Assembly (NCBI RefSeq): GCF_900104385.1
Contig: NZ_FNJA01000005.1
Span: forward strand, 62,001 to 126,000
Origin: Rhodoferax sp. OV413
Lineage (GTDB): Bacteria; Pseudomonadota; Gammaproteobacteria; Burkholderiales; Burkholderiaceae_C
Direction: 5' to 3'
Length of the DNA stretch: 64,000 nt
Below the pieces are notes generated by a model, which was not told the origin of the DNA, did not search any database, and worked only from the letters and a program-made list of their open reading frames with translations. Positions 8,295 through 16,699 of this stretch are shown piece by piece. The position numbers and the translations under genes were made by a program. Each line of letters begins with the position of its first letter. Position 1 is the stretch's first letter.

Positions 8295-9050
8295 ATGCTG
8301 CAGATTGATGCTGTCGAAGCGGTTTACCAAAATGCCATCGTAGCCTTACACGGCGTAAGCCTGGATGTGCGGGCAGGCGAAATCCACGCCTTGCTCGGCG
8401 CCAACGGCGCAGGCAAATCCACCACGCTGAAAGCCGTATCCAACCTGCTGCCCGCAGAGCGCGGCAAGGTGACTGCGGGCAGCATTGTGTTTGACGGGCA
8501 TGACGTGGCCCGCACCAGCCCGGCCGCGCTGGTGCGGCTGGGGCTGGTCACGGTGCTGGAAGGACGGCATTGCTTTCGCAGCCTGACGGTGGAGGAAAAC
8601 CTGCTGACCGGCGGCCTGGGCCGCGGCTCCAGCCGGGCCGAACTGGCCCAGGATCTGGAGCGCGTCTATGCGATCTTTCCGCATCTGCGGGACAAACGCC
8701 GCGCACTGGCGGGACTGACATCGGGCGGAGAACAGCAGATGACGGCCATAGGCCGTGCGCTGATGTCGCGGCCGCGTTTGCTGGTGCTGGACGAGCCCTC
8801 CATGGGCCTGGCGCCGCTGATCGTGCAAGACATCTTTCGGCAGCTCAAACGGCTGAACCAGGAAGAAGGTTTGTCGATTCTGGTGGCCGAGCAGAACTCG
8901 ACGGTGGCGTTGCAATATGCCGACCGCGCCACCGTGCTAGATACCGGCGTGGCGGTATTGGCCGGCACCACCGCAGAGCTGCGGCAGCGCTCCGATATCC
9001 AGTCGTTCTACTTTGGTGAGAATGTGACAGTGTTGCAGGCCGCAGCCTGA
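8295..9050 (+). CDS. LIV-type ABC transporter, LivF-like ATPase
   Basis: A 251-residue second ATPase. Walker A GANGAGKST, the LivF-type signature LTSGGEQQMTAIGRALM and Walker B LLVLDEPSMGLAPL are all intact, with the closing AEQNSTVALQYADRATVLDTG. The frame is open upstream through the end of the binding-protein gene, but the ATG at 8295, 10 bases after that stop, starts exactly where LivF proteins start. It completes a full two-ATPase, two-permease, one-receptor importer and is the last gene of the operon. Confidence 0.9.
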   Translation: MLQIDAVEAVYQNAIVALHGVSLDVRAGEIHALLGANGAGKSTTLKAVSNLLPAERGKVTAGSIVFDGHDVARTSPAALVRLGLVTVLEGRHCFRSLTVEENLLTGGLGRGSSRAELAQDLERVYAIFPHLRDKRRALAGLTSGGEQQMTAIGRALMSRPRLLVLDEPSMGLAPLIVQDIFRQLKRLNQEEGLSILVAEQNSTVALQYADRATVLDTGVAVLAGTTAELRQRSDIQSFYFGENVTVLQAAA

Positions 9051-9055
9051 TTCTC

Positions 9056-9080
9056 AGCCGCATACCCGCGCGATGCGGCT
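9056..9080. terminator. Hairpin between convergent genes
   Basis: AGCCGCAT (9056-9063) pairs with ATGCGGCT (9073-9080) around a 9-base loop. It sits between the ends of the transporter operon and the convergent hydrolase gene, where a bidirectional terminator would be expected. There is no T run on either side, so it may act weakly or need Rho. Confidence 0.35.
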
Positions 9081-9095
9081 AGTCGTGCCCGCTGC

Positions 9096-9815
9096 TTATG
9101 CCGGGCGCCCATCAAGCCAATGCTGCATCGCTTGGCACACGGCGTCGGGTTGCTCCATGGGGCTCATATGGCCCGCGTGTTCAATCACCACGAGCTCGAC
9201 GGGCGCAGCCCCTATAAGGCTACGCATCTGCGCATGCCGGGCCAATGGACTCCAGGCATCCTCACGACCACACAACAGCAAGGTGGGGCAGCGTATCTGG
9301 CCCAGGAGCGTGGTGGCGTCCGGGCGATCCAACAGAGCATGGATCTGTGCTTCGAATATCTCGGGCGTGGAGCGCTCGATCATGTCCAGAATCCGGTCAA
9401 ACAACGGGCTGTCCAACCGGGACGGATGCACCATGCCGCGCGCCCAATCCAGGCCCATGGCACGCATGCCATCCTCGCGCGCTGTCTGCAGCAAAGCCAT
9501 GCGGCCGGCGCGTTCCTTCTCCCCTGCAGCACCGGGAGCCAGGGCTTCAAAGCCGGTGTCCATCAAAGCCAGGTACTGTATGCGCTCGGGCTGTTGGCGC
9601 ACTATCTCCAAGGCCACGCGTCCGCCCATGGAGTGACCCGCCAGCGCCAGGGGCCCGGGCGGTGCAGTCCGCAGTACATGCTGTGCCATGGCCTCAATGC
9701 TGTCCAACGCGCCGTAATGGGCTACGAAGCAAGGCCGTCGGTGTTGCAGCGCAGGGAGCATGTCTTGCCACACGCTGGCATCGCATAGCAAACCGGGAAG
9801 CAGGATGAGTGTCAT
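9096..9815 (-). CDS. Alpha/beta-fold hydrolase
   Basis: A 239-residue alpha/beta hydrolase. The oxyanion region LILLPGLLCDASVWQDM is at the N terminus, the nucleophile elbow is GHSMG (near residue 68), the acid lies in CGREDAWSP, and the catalytic His in EHAGHMSPMEQP. The family covers esterases, C-C bond hydrolases and haloperoxidase-like enzymes; the substrate is unknown. I start at the ATG at 9815, since the frame upstream offers only a TTG. It is convergent with the sulfone operon and divergent from the RNA locus at 9.9 kb. Confidence 0.85.
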   Translation of the reverse strand: MTLILLPGLLCDASVWQDMLPALQHRRPCFVAHYGALDSIEAMAQHVLRTAPPGPLALAGHSMGGRVALEIVRQQPERIQYLALMDTGFEALAPGAAGEKERAGRMALLQTAREDGMRAMGLDWARGMVHPSRLDSPLFDRILDMIERSTPEIFEAQIHALLDRPDATTLLGQIRCPTLLLCGREDAWSPLARHAQMRSLIGAAPVELVVIEHAGHMSPMEQPDAVCQAMQHWLDGRPA

Positions 9816-9896
9816 AGGCGGATAGTAGCGCTCCCGCAAGACTCAGCGCATGGCCATGGTCGCGGTCCGCTGCGTGCTGCTACCCACCACATCCGC

Positions 9897-9902
9897 TATA
9901 AT
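9897..9902 (+). promoter_or_regulatory. Consensus -10 box for the RNA locus
   Basis: A perfect TATAAT, with transcription expected to begin near 9909, just before a chain of hairpins. The -35 region around 9874-9880 (GTGCTGC) is poor, which suggests either an extended or an activated promoter. Confidence 0.5.
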
Positions 9903-9908
9903 CCTGCC

Positions 9909-10095
9909 TCCAGCAAGCCGTCAGCGCTCTGCTGGGAGCCTGGCCAGGCAAAGCCGAATCTCACGGCGGCACGTCGAGTAGAGCTTTTTGCGACGAGAAA
10001 AATAACAAAGAGCTCCTGCACGAGAGTGTCCGTAAACGTGGGTCGCGTAAGAGCCCACGACCAAATACAAAAGCCCGCTTCGAGCGGGCTTTTTC
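9909..10095 (+). ncRNA. Unidentified structured small RNA
   Basis: About 187 bases between a TATAAT box and an intrinsic terminator with no protein-coding frame of note. Visible helices are CCAGCA/TGCTGG (9910-9915 with 9930-9935), GCCT/AGGC (9938-9941 with 9946-9949), a 10-bp helix 9981-9990 with 10006-10015 containing one G-U pair and a 15-base purine-rich loop, and CGTGGG/CCCACG (10037-10042 with 10054-10059) with a GTAAGAG-containing loop. The terminator stem follows. Size and closing terminator recall 6S RNA, but I see no 6S-like closing stem or central bubble, so I leave it unnamed. It could also be a leader or antisense RNA. Confidence 0.55.
10072..10095. terminator. Bidirectional intrinsic terminator
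   Basis: AGCCCGCT (10072-10079) pairs with AGCGGGCT (10083-10090) around TCG, followed by TTTTC on the plus strand and preceded by an A-rich stretch that gives a short T run on the minus strand. It ends the RNA locus and could also stop the small gene converging from the right. Confidence 0.85.
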
Positions 10096-10126
10096 ACGTC
10101 TGGGCCGCAGGGAGCAGCCTCGATGG

Positions 10127-10324
10127 CTAGGGCGACAAGCGTTGCTGCTTCCACATGCTGGCAGCGATGCGCATCAGCAGCACCACGCTCTTGTCGTAGT
10201 CTTCGTGGGTAGGGTCCAAATGTTCAATGTAGTCCCCAAGCTCAATCAACGCCTCCTCCGGAGAGATAGCGCCGCCATTGACCACAAGGTCTTCGATCAC
10301 TGTCATAAACTTCGTAATGTCCAT
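10127..10324 (-). CDS. Small conserved-looking hypothetical protein
   Basis: A 65-residue acidic protein (MDITKFMTVIEDLVVNGG at the start, then EEALIELGDYIEHLDPTHEDYDKSVVLLMRIAASMWKQQ). It is predicted to be all-helical with no signal peptide or membrane span. I do not recognise the family. Regular heptad-like spacing of hydrophobic residues and codon use resembling the neighbours argue that it is real. The ATG at 10324 is favoured over a TTG eight codons earlier. Confidence 0.5.
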   Translation of the reverse strand: MDITKFMTVIEDLVVNGGAISPEEALIELGDYIEHLDPTHEDYDKSVVLLMRIAASMWKQQRLSP

Positions 10325-10555
10325 GCACCGAGAGTACTTGCGGGGCAAAAAATGGAGATGTCAAAAGACATGTGTGCGTCAAATATCTCATCCGTTGTCG
10401 GGACACCGTTCCTCTGATTCGCGCAACGGGCTTACCCAACAACGCGATCTCAGTATTGAAGCGTTGACCGCTGGATCGCTGCTTGCCCAAATCGTCTCCA
10501 TAAGCGCCCCCGCAGGGCAGCTGATAGAAGTCAAAATTCTGGCGACAGACAAGGC

Positions 10556-11725
10556 CTAAGTGCGTGCAACCGGCGGTACATCAGGCATCGGCCCCACGTA
10601 ACGTCCGCGTGGGCGAATAACTTGCGCCACACCCAATTGCTCCAGGCTGTGCGCCAACAAACCAACGCTGCGCGCCGTAGCGAACAATCCGAAGGCCGCA
10701 TCAGAAGGAAGCCTATGGTGCGCGACCAGGGCGGCCAGAGCCACGTCGATATTGGGCTGCAAGCCGGTCAGCATGGTTACCTTGTGTATGAAGCGCGCGA
10801 TCACTTCCGGTGGCTCGAACAAGGCCAGCAACGCGGCCGCGCGCGGATCGCCATCGGGATAAAGGTGGTGGCCAAATCCGGCCAAGGGCAAACCAGTCGA
10901 TAGATAGTGGGCTACCACCTTGTCTTCGCCCAATCGCTCCACTTCGCTGAACAGCGCCTGAACGCGGCCTGAGGCATCGCCATGCAAGGGGCCGGAGAGC
11001 GTGGTCAATCCGGCCAAGAGACATGCTGGCAGCGACGCGCCTGTGGAAGCCGCAATGCGTGAGACAAACGCAGAACTGGTCAACTCGTGGTCAACCAGTA
11101 ACACCATGGCCGTTCGCAGCAAATCGGCCACTTGGGGCGATTGTTTCCAAGCTTGTGCAAAGCGCAGATGCAGCGGCCCATGTCCCTCCTGTGCGCCGAA
11201 GGCATTGGCCAACTTCCCGACCAGGCTCTGGCATTCGTTATGCAACACCCGGGTCAGGCGTCCGCGCGTGGAATGACCGTCGGCTGCCAGACTGGCCAAG
11301 ACGGTAAATGCGGCCACCCGTGCGGGCTCCAGCTTGCCAGAACGCGTTGATGTAGATGACGAAAAGTCGACGGGCTGCTCAGCGCCCCACAACAGTTGAG
11401 CCACTTCTTCCAACGAAGCCGCGCCTGCAAGACCCACGGCATCCTGTCCTCGGTAGTACGGGCGTCCTCGAAAGAACGCACACAGGGCCGTTGGAATGCT
11501 GGGCTCCGAGCCGAAAAGCGTACTGGCAGCCAGGGTCTCGTGCTTGCGGCCGGCCTGTTTGCGCTTGGCCAAGCCGGCCACATCCTCGGCGCGGTACAGG
11601 CTGCGGCGCGAATCGGCTGGATCCGGCGTGACTTCCAGCTTGCCGCGACTCACGTACGCGTACACCGTCTGGGGTTGCACCCCAAGAAGGTTGCAGACCT
11701 CGTTCATTGAAATCCAGGAAGCCAT
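10556..11725 (-). CDS. Citrate synthase family protein with N-terminal HTH domain
   Basis: A 389-residue protein. Residues 1-60 form a MerR/excisionase-like helix-turn-helix (SMNEVCNLLGVQPQTVYAYVSRGKLEV) followed by a basic linker; the rest is a citrate synthase fold. The catalytic triad is present: His in GPLHGDASG, His in GFGHHLYPDGDPR, and Asp in PNIDVALAAL. The family condenses acetyl- or propionyl-CoA with an oxoacid or runs the reverse lyase reaction. The HTH may bind DNA or may be a vestigial oligomerisation domain. It is divergent from a hydroxyacid catabolic operon and may act on its product. Start taken at the ATG at 11725. Confidence 0.85.
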   Translation of the reverse strand: MASWISMNEVCNLLGVQPQTVYAYVSRGKLEVTPDPADSRRSLYRAEDVAGLAKRKQAGRKHETLAASTLFGSEPSIPTALCAFFRGRPYYRGQDAVGLAGAASLEEVAQLLWGAEQPVDFSSSTSTRSGKLEPARVAAFTVLASLAADGHSTRGRLTRVLHNECQSLVGKLANAFGAQEGHGPLHLRFAQAWKQSPQVADLLRTAMVLLVDHELTSSAFVSRIAASTGASLPACLLAGLTTLSGPLHGDASGRVQALFSEVERLGEDKVVAHYLSTGLPLAGFGHHLYPDGDPRAAALLALFEPPEVIARFIHKVTMLTGLQPNIDVALAALVAHHRLPSDAAFGLFATARSVGLLAHSLEQLGVAQVIRPRGRYVGPMPDVPPVART

Positions 11726-11752
11726 TGTGGAGTGCAAGAAAGTTTATTTATG

Positions 11753-11776
11753 TTGATTTTATACATCAATATTGAC
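11753..11776. promoter_or_regulatory. Overlapping palindromes in divergent promoter region
   Basis: TTGAT-N7-ATCAA (11753-11769) overlaps the 10-base palindrome TCAATATTGA (11767-11776), in an AT-rich spacer between the HTH-citrate synthase and the divergent dehydrogenase operon. This is the expected place for an operator controlling both directions. The binding protein is unknown; the HTH domain of the citrate synthase is one candidate. Confidence 0.45.
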
Positions 11777-11861
11777 GAATAAATCAATCATTTACTACTA
11801 TGCATCCATCTTTGAAGCATCCACCTTGAACACACCGCCTGCCCCTGCAGACCACATCGCC

Positions 11862-12815
11862 ATGAAACCCAGAATCCTGCAACTCAACCCGATCCTTATT
11901 CCCGCGATCAACGACAAGCTTGCATCGCTCTACACCGTCCACAAACACTTCGAGACACCCGACCCGGAGACCTGGCTGCGAGAGCATGGCGCCGGCATCG
12001 ATGCCGTGATCACCGGCGGGCACACCGGCATTTCGCGTGCCATGCTGGAGCAATTGCCCAAGCTCAAGGTGGTGGCGGTCAACGGCGTTGGCACCGACGC
12101 GGTAGATCTGGCGTACTGCCGAGAGCGGGGCCTGCCCGTCACTGCGACCCTGGGTGCACTGACCGAAGACGTGGCCGATCTGGCGATTGGCTTATTGATC
12201 GCAGCCTGCCGCAACCTGTGTGCCGGCGACCGCTTTGTGCGCAACGGCCAGTGGGAGCTTCACCCCCAGCCCAGCGCCATTCCCCTGGCCCGCCGGTTCA
12301 GCGGCATGCGTGTGGGCATCGTCGGCATGGGTCGGGTGGGCCGCGCCGTTGCGACCCGGGCGGCGGCTTTTGGTTGCGCTATCAGTTACACCGACCTACG
12401 CCCCATGGACGACATTGCGCATGCATTCGTGCCCCAGCTCGTGGATTTGGCGCGTGGCGCAGACGCCTTGGTGCTGTGCGCGGCGGCGGACACGGCCGAA
12501 GGCATCGTCAACGCAGCCGTACTGGATGCACTCGGCCCACGCGGCTTCTTGGTCAATGTGGCCCGTGGCCGACTGGTCAACGAGGCCGACCTGACGGATG
12601 CACTGGCCGCCGGCGGTATTGCCGGTGCGGGCCTGGACGTATTCGTCGACGAACCCCGTGTTCCCCCAAAGCTGCGCCAGTCCGACAACGTGACCCTACA
12701 AGCCCACCGCGCCAGTGCCACCTGGGAGACCCGGACCGCCATGGGCGAGATGGTGCTGGCCGGTATCGCCCAGGCCCTGGCGGGCGAACGTCCGACGATG
12801 AGCTTGACCACCTGA
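11862..12815 (+). CDS. D-2-hydroxyacid dehydrogenase (NAD(P)-dependent)
   Basis: A 317-residue member of the D-isomer-specific 2-hydroxyacid dehydrogenase family, closest in pattern to hydroxypyruvate/glyoxylate reductases. The nucleotide-binding motif is GIVGMGRVGRAVA; the catalytic Arg is in VARGRLVNEADL, Glu in DVFVDEPRVP, and His in LQAHRASATWET. The usual PHIGS context of the His is altered to AHRAS but the His is kept. It interconverts a 2-hydroxyacid and the 2-oxoacid. The ATG at 11862 begins at the first beta strand; the upstream frame spans the operator. First gene of a four-gene operon. Confidence 0.88.
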   Translation: MKPRILQLNPILIPAINDKLASLYTVHKHFETPDPETWLREHGAGIDAVITGGHTGISRAMLEQLPKLKVVAVNGVGTDAVDLAYCRERGLPVTATLGALTEDVADLAIGLLIAACRNLCAGDRFVRNGQWELHPQPSAIPLARRFSGMRVGIVGMGRVGRAVATRAAAFGCAISYTDLRPMDDIAHAFVPQLVDLARGADALVLCAAADTAEGIVNAAVLDALGPRGFLVNVARGRLVNEADLTDALAAGGIAGAGLDVFVDEPRVPPKLRQSDNVTLQAHRASATWETRTAMGEMVLAGIAQALAGERPTMSLTT

Positions 12816-12822
12816 GCCCCGC

Positions 12823-13551
12823 ATGTCCAGTTTCATATTTCCTGCGCCTGCGCCAACCACTTTGCCCGTGACCAATAGCACGGCGGTTTTCCCTGTGGGG
12901 CGCGTTTACTGCATCGGGCGCAACTACCGCTGGAGCCAGGACGAAGCGACGTCCCCGGAAATGCCAGCCTGGTTCATGAAGCCCGCCAACGCTGTTGTAC
13001 AGGCGCAGGGTGCTCTGCCCTACCCGCCCAGCACCGACGACTTTTGCCATGAGATCGAATTGGTCGTGGCGATAGGTCGTGGCGGTCGAAACATCGCTGC
13101 AGCACAGGTGGAGGCACACCACATCTGGGGCTATGCGGCGGGGCTGGATCTCACGCGGCGCGACCTGCAGCAGCAAGCCAAGCGCGCGGGCGGTCCATGG
13201 GAGGCCGCCAAAGCCTTCGACCATTCAGCCCCTTGCACGCCCCTGGTGCCAGTAACAGTTTGCGGCCACCCCAAACAGGGCGCTATCTGGCTAACTGTCA
13301 ACGGCATGGAACGACAGCGCGCCGACCTGGCGGACCTGCTGTGGCCGGTGCCCGAACTGGTGGCCATGCTGTCACGCTCGGTCACGCTCGCGCCCGGTGA
13401 TTTGATCTACACCGGCACCCCCGCAGGCGTGGGCTCATTGCAACCCGGCGATGTGGTCCAAGGCGGAGTAGCGGACATCGGCCAATTTTCCATGACCGTG
13501 GGCAACACAAACCACGGACCTTCAATAACTTCCACAGGAGACAGCCCTTGA
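12823..13551 (+). CDS. Fumarylacetoacetate hydrolase family protein
   Basis: A 242-residue protein with the FAH C-terminal fold. [14 protein letters not shown] is the substrate-binding start, [12 protein letters not shown] carries the metal-binding Glu pair, [14 protein letters not shown] supplies the Asp, and [16 protein letters not shown] closes the domain. FAH proteins hydrolyse or decarboxylate/isomerise 1,3-dioxo acids. Start ATG at 12823, seven bases after the dehydrogenase stop. In this operon it would act on an oxoacid intermediate; the substrate is not determinable. Confidence 0.9.
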   Translation: MSSFIFPAPAPTTLPVTNSTAVFPVGRVYCIGRNYRWSQDEATSPEMPAWFMKPANAVVQAQGALPYPPSTDDFCHEIELVVAIGRGGRNIAAAQVEAHHIWGYAAGLDLTRRDLQQQAKRAGGPWEAAKAFDHSAPCTPLVPVTVCGHPKQGAIWLTVNGMERQRADLADLLWPVPELVAMLSRSVTLAPGDLIYTGTPAGVGSLQPGDVVQGGVADIGQFSMTVGNTNHGPSITSTGDSP

Positions 13552-14312
13552 ACACCACCCTTCCCCAAAAAATCGCGTTGGTTACCGGCGCAGGTAGCGG
13601 GATCGGCCGAGCGACGGCCATCGGCTTGCTGAACGACGGATGGAGCGTCGTACTGGCGGGCCGCCGTGCCGAACCCTTGCAGGCGTTGGCGACCGAGGCC
13701 GCAACACGCGGCCAGACCGCAATGGCTGTACCTACCGATGTGACGGACCCGGACAGCGTGCAAGCACTCTTCGCCGCCATTGAGAACCGCTTTGGCCGAC
13801 TGGATCTGCTGTTCAACAACGCCGGCGTGAACGCCCCGGCCGTGCCGATGGACGAGCTGCCTTTGGATAAATGGTTCAGCGTGGTCAATACCAACGTGAC
13901 AGGCGTGTTCCTGTGCGCGCGTGCCGCCTTCGGCCTGATGCGCCACCAATCTCCACAAGGCGGACGCATCATCAACAATGGCTCGATCTCGGCGCACACG
14001 CCGCGCCCCTTCACCGCGCCCTACACCATCAGCAAACATGCGGTGAGCGGCCTGACCAAGGCCTTGGCGCTGGATGGCCGAGCATTCAACATCGTGGCCA
14101 GCCAGATCGATATTGGCAATGCGCTGACCGAGCTGTCCGAACGCATGACACGCGGCGTACTGCAGGCCAACGGCACAACAGCCCCCGAACCCATGATGGA
14201 CGCGAAGCACGTGGCCGATGCGGTACGCCACATCGCCGCGATGCCACTCAGCGCCAATGTGCTGAACATGACTGTCATGGCCAGCGCCATGCCCTTCGTA
14301 GGACGCGGTTAG
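13548..14312 (+). CDS. SDR family oxidoreductase (TTG start)
   Basis: A 254-residue classical short-chain dehydrogenase. The cofactor motif is [10 protein letters not shown] near residue 14, NNAGVN follows, and the catalytic Ser-Tyr-Lys are in [10 protein letters not shown] and YTISKHAV. The start is a TTG at 13548: AGGAG at 13536-13540 lies 7 bases upstream, and the start overlaps the previous TGA (TTGA), whereas no ATG or GTG is near. It is the third gene of the operon and would oxidise or reduce an alcohol/ketone intermediate. The C terminus is slightly divergent from family norm. Confidence 0.88.
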   Translation: MNTTLPQKIALVTGAGSGIGRATAIGLLNDGWSVVLAGRRAEPLQALATEAATRGQTAMAVPTDVTDPDSVQALFAAIENRFGRLDLLFNNAGVNAPAVPMDELPLDKWFSVVNTNVTGVFLCARAAFGLMRHQSPQGGRIINNGSISAHTPRPFTAPYTISKHAVSGLTKALALDGRAFNIVASQIDIGNALTELSERMTRGVLQANGTTAPEPMMDAKHVADAVRHIAAMPLSANVLNMTVMASAMPFVGRG

Positions 14313-14385
14313 CAGACAGAGCGCCACAGCCCCTGATCCCTCTCGCATTTGATAACGATTGAAGAAACCCCAAAAGGAGACAACT

Positions 14386-15360
14386 ATGCAACCCACATCC
14401 CTGTTCAAAATTCTTGCCATCTCGGCATCTCTGGCCATGCTTCCAACCATGGCATCGGCCCAGGCCTACCCGACCCGCGCCATCAAAATCATCGTGCCAG
14501 CGCCCCCGGGTGGCGCGATCGACATCATTGCCCGCGTCGTCGGCGACAAACTCGGGGCTTCGATGGGCCAGGCCGTGATCGTCGAAAACAAACCCGGTGC
14601 ATCCAACAACCTCGGCACAGACGTGCTTGCCAAGTCCGCGCCCGATGGCTACACGATCGGCATCGTGGGTGGCAGCCACAACATCAACAAGTTCCTCTTC
14701 AAGAACCTGGGATGGGACCCAGAGAAAAGCTTCGAACCCATCGTCTACACCCATGAAGTTCCGCTGGTATTCGCTATCTCTCCGCAGATTCCTGCCAAGA
14801 CTCTGCCCGAGTTCGTGGCCTGGATGAAGGCCAATCCGAACGAGGCCAAGGTGGCTACCTCGGGCCGTGGCAGTGCCCAGGAAATGGCGGCTGAGATGTT
14901 CCGTATGGCGAGCGGAGTGCAGATGTTGCTGGTGCCTTACAAAGGCTCTTCCGCCGCCCACCCGGATTTGCTGGCCGGGCGCACCGCACTCTACATCGAC
15001 ACCATCAGCGCCATCCAGTCGCAGGTGAAAGCCGGCAACGTCCGGGCCGTAGCGGTATCAACCAAGAAGCGCACAACATCGCTGCCTGACGTGCCGACCG
15101 CGGACGAACAAGGACTCAAGGGCTTTGACGCCAATACGAATGGCGGGTTCCTAGCGCCGGCCGGCACGCCCAAGGCCATCACCAACAAACTGAATGCGGA
15201 AATCAACACCGCGTTGAAGCTACCGGATGTACGGGCCAAGCTGGAGGCTGCTGGCATTGAAATCCAGGGCGGAACACCGCAGGACTACGCCGCCCTGATC
15301 AAGTCCGACCTCGCCAAATGGGGCAAGGTCGTCAAAGAGGCCGGTATTCAGCCGGAGTGA
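14386..15360 (+). CDS. Bug family tripartite tricarboxylate-type binding protein
   Basis: A 324-residue periplasmic receptor of the Bug family with a Sec signal peptide ending at SAQA before YPTRAIK. Family hallmarks are IIVPAPPGGAIDIIARV, QAVIVENKPGASNNLGTD and the DVPTADEQGLKGFDANTNGGFLAPAGTP block. AAAGGAG lies 6 bases before the ATG. The matching membrane subunits (TctA/TctB) are not nearby, as is usual for Bug proteins. It probably captures the carboxylate catabolised by the dehydrogenase-FAH-SDR enzymes upstream. Confidence 0.92.
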   Translation: MQPTSLFKILAISASLAMLPTMASAQAYPTRAIKIIVPAPPGGAIDIIARVVGDKLGASMGQAVIVENKPGASNNLGTDVLAKSAPDGYTIGIVGGSHNINKFLFKNLGWDPEKSFEPIVYTHEVPLVFAISPQIPAKTLPEFVAWMKANPNEAKVATSGRGSAQEMAAEMFRMASGVQMLLVPYKGSSAAHPDLLAGRTALYIDTISAIQSQVKAGNVRAVAVSTKKRTTSLPDVPTADEQGLKGFDANTNGGFLAPAGTPKAITNKLNAEINTALKLPDVRAKLEAAGIEIQGGTPQDYAALIKSDLAKWGKVVKEAGIQPE

Positions 15361-15634
15361 GTCTGGAGACGGCGGGCGGGTGAGCCAAAGGCCTCCGCAA
15401 GCTTTGGTCCGTCACCCTATGCGCCTTGGTCGTACAACGTTTACAAAGCAATGCGGCCACGACGTAATGCGCAACCGGGGCCTGCAGGATATCTTCATCG
15501 CCTGCGTTGACGATACGCCCAAACCCTGTCCCTGGATCAACCGTAGTGTGTGAATGCCAGCGCCGTCCCGGTTGCTATCTGATCGCGCCCCCGTCCTACA
15601 GAACCCTGGCTGATGCCCGCATAGCATTCGGGGT

Positions 15635-16699
15635 ATGCATGCTGAAGCTGATCTGATCGTGGCCCGTCCGGAAGGGTTGTATTGCCCGGCTGGAAATTTC
15701 TACATCGACCCATGGCGACCGGTGGATCGGGCTGTGATCACCCACGCCCACAGCGACCACGCGCGCTGGGGCAGCGCGCATTACCTTGCCCACCACGACA
15801 GCGCGCCCATCCTGCGCCGCCGCTTAGGCGAGGACATCACCTTGCAGACGCTGGCCTATGGCGAGGTGATCGAGCACCACGGTGTACGGCTCTCGCTGCA
15901 TCCGGCGGGGCATGTGCTGGGCTCGTCACAGGTCAGGCTGGAGCATGGCGGGCGGGTCTGGGTTGCGTCTGGCGATTACAAGCTGGAGAACGACGGCACC
16001 TGTGCGCCGTTCGAGGCCGTCCGCTGCGATACCTTCATCACCGAGTCCACGTTCGGCCTGCCGATCTACCGCTGGCCCACACAACCCGAATTGTTTGCCG
16101 AGATCAACGCATGGTGGCGGCAGAACGCAGAGGCAGGGCGCACTTCTGTGCTGTATGCCTATGCGCTGGGCAAGGCGCAGCGGTTGCTGCACGGCGTGGA
16201 CGCGTCGATTGGTCCCATCGTGGCGCATGGCGCCGTTGAACCGATCAACGCCATCTACGGCGCCGCGGGCGTGGTGCTGCCGCCTACCTTCCTGGCGTCT
16301 GATCCGGCACTGGACAAAGCGGCGCTGGCGCGCTCGCTGGTGATCGCGCCGCCATCGGCCGGCCGCACCACCTGGCTACGCCGCTTCGGCGCGAATCCAT
16401 CCGATGCCTTTGCCAGCGGCTGGATGCAGCTGCGCGGCACACGCCGCCGCCGCGGGGTCGACCGTGGCTTTGTAGTCTCCGACCACGCGGATTGGCCTGG
16501 CCTGCAGTCCGCCATCCTCGCAACCGGTGCCGAGCGGGTCTTCGTTACACACGGCAGCGTGGCGGTGATGGTGCGCTGGCTCAGCGAGCAGGGGTTGCAG
16601 GCGCAAGGCTTCAGCACCGAATACGGTGATCAGGATGACGCGGACGATGCGGACAAATCGACCGCGGGCAGCACTACCATAACTCCCGATCCCGAATGA
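15635..16699 (+). CDS. Ligase-associated DNA exonuclease (MBL/beta-CASP)
   Basis: A 354-residue metallo-beta-lactamase/beta-CASP nuclease of the ligase-associated type. Metal ligands are in ITHAHSDHARWG (HxHxDH), HPAGHVLGSSQ and SDHADWPGL; FITESTFGLPIYRWP is the family segment. Such enzymes degrade single-stranded or end-processed DNA. It is the first gene of the exonuclease-ligase-Lhr-PdeM repair operon described in Pseudomonas and mycobacterial relatives. Its stop overlaps the ligase ATG by 4 bases. Confidence 0.92.
   Translation: MHAEADLIVARPEGLYCPAGNFYIDPWRPVDRAVITHAHSDHARWGSAHYLAHHDSAPILRRRLGEDITLQTLAYGEVIEHHGVRLSLHPAGHVLGSSQVRLEHGGRVWVASGDYKLENDGTCAPFEAVRCDTFITESTFGLPIYRWPTQPELFAEINAWWRQNAEAGRTSVLYAYALGKAQRLLHGVDASIGPIVAHGAVEPINAIYGAAGVVLPPTFLASDPALDKAALARSLVIAPPSAGRTTWLRRFGANPSDAFASGWMQLRGTRRRRGVDRGFVVSDHADWPGLQSAILATGAERVFVTHGSVAVMVRWLSEQGLQAQGFSTEYGDQDDADDADKSTAGSTTITPDPE

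Noticed and set aside
9909-10095. 6S RNA or RNase P RNA
   Set aside because: Size is right for 6S, but the long imperfect closing stem and central bubble are missing. The GCGTAAGAG stretch recalls RNase P, but the conserved P4 and 5' sequences are absent.
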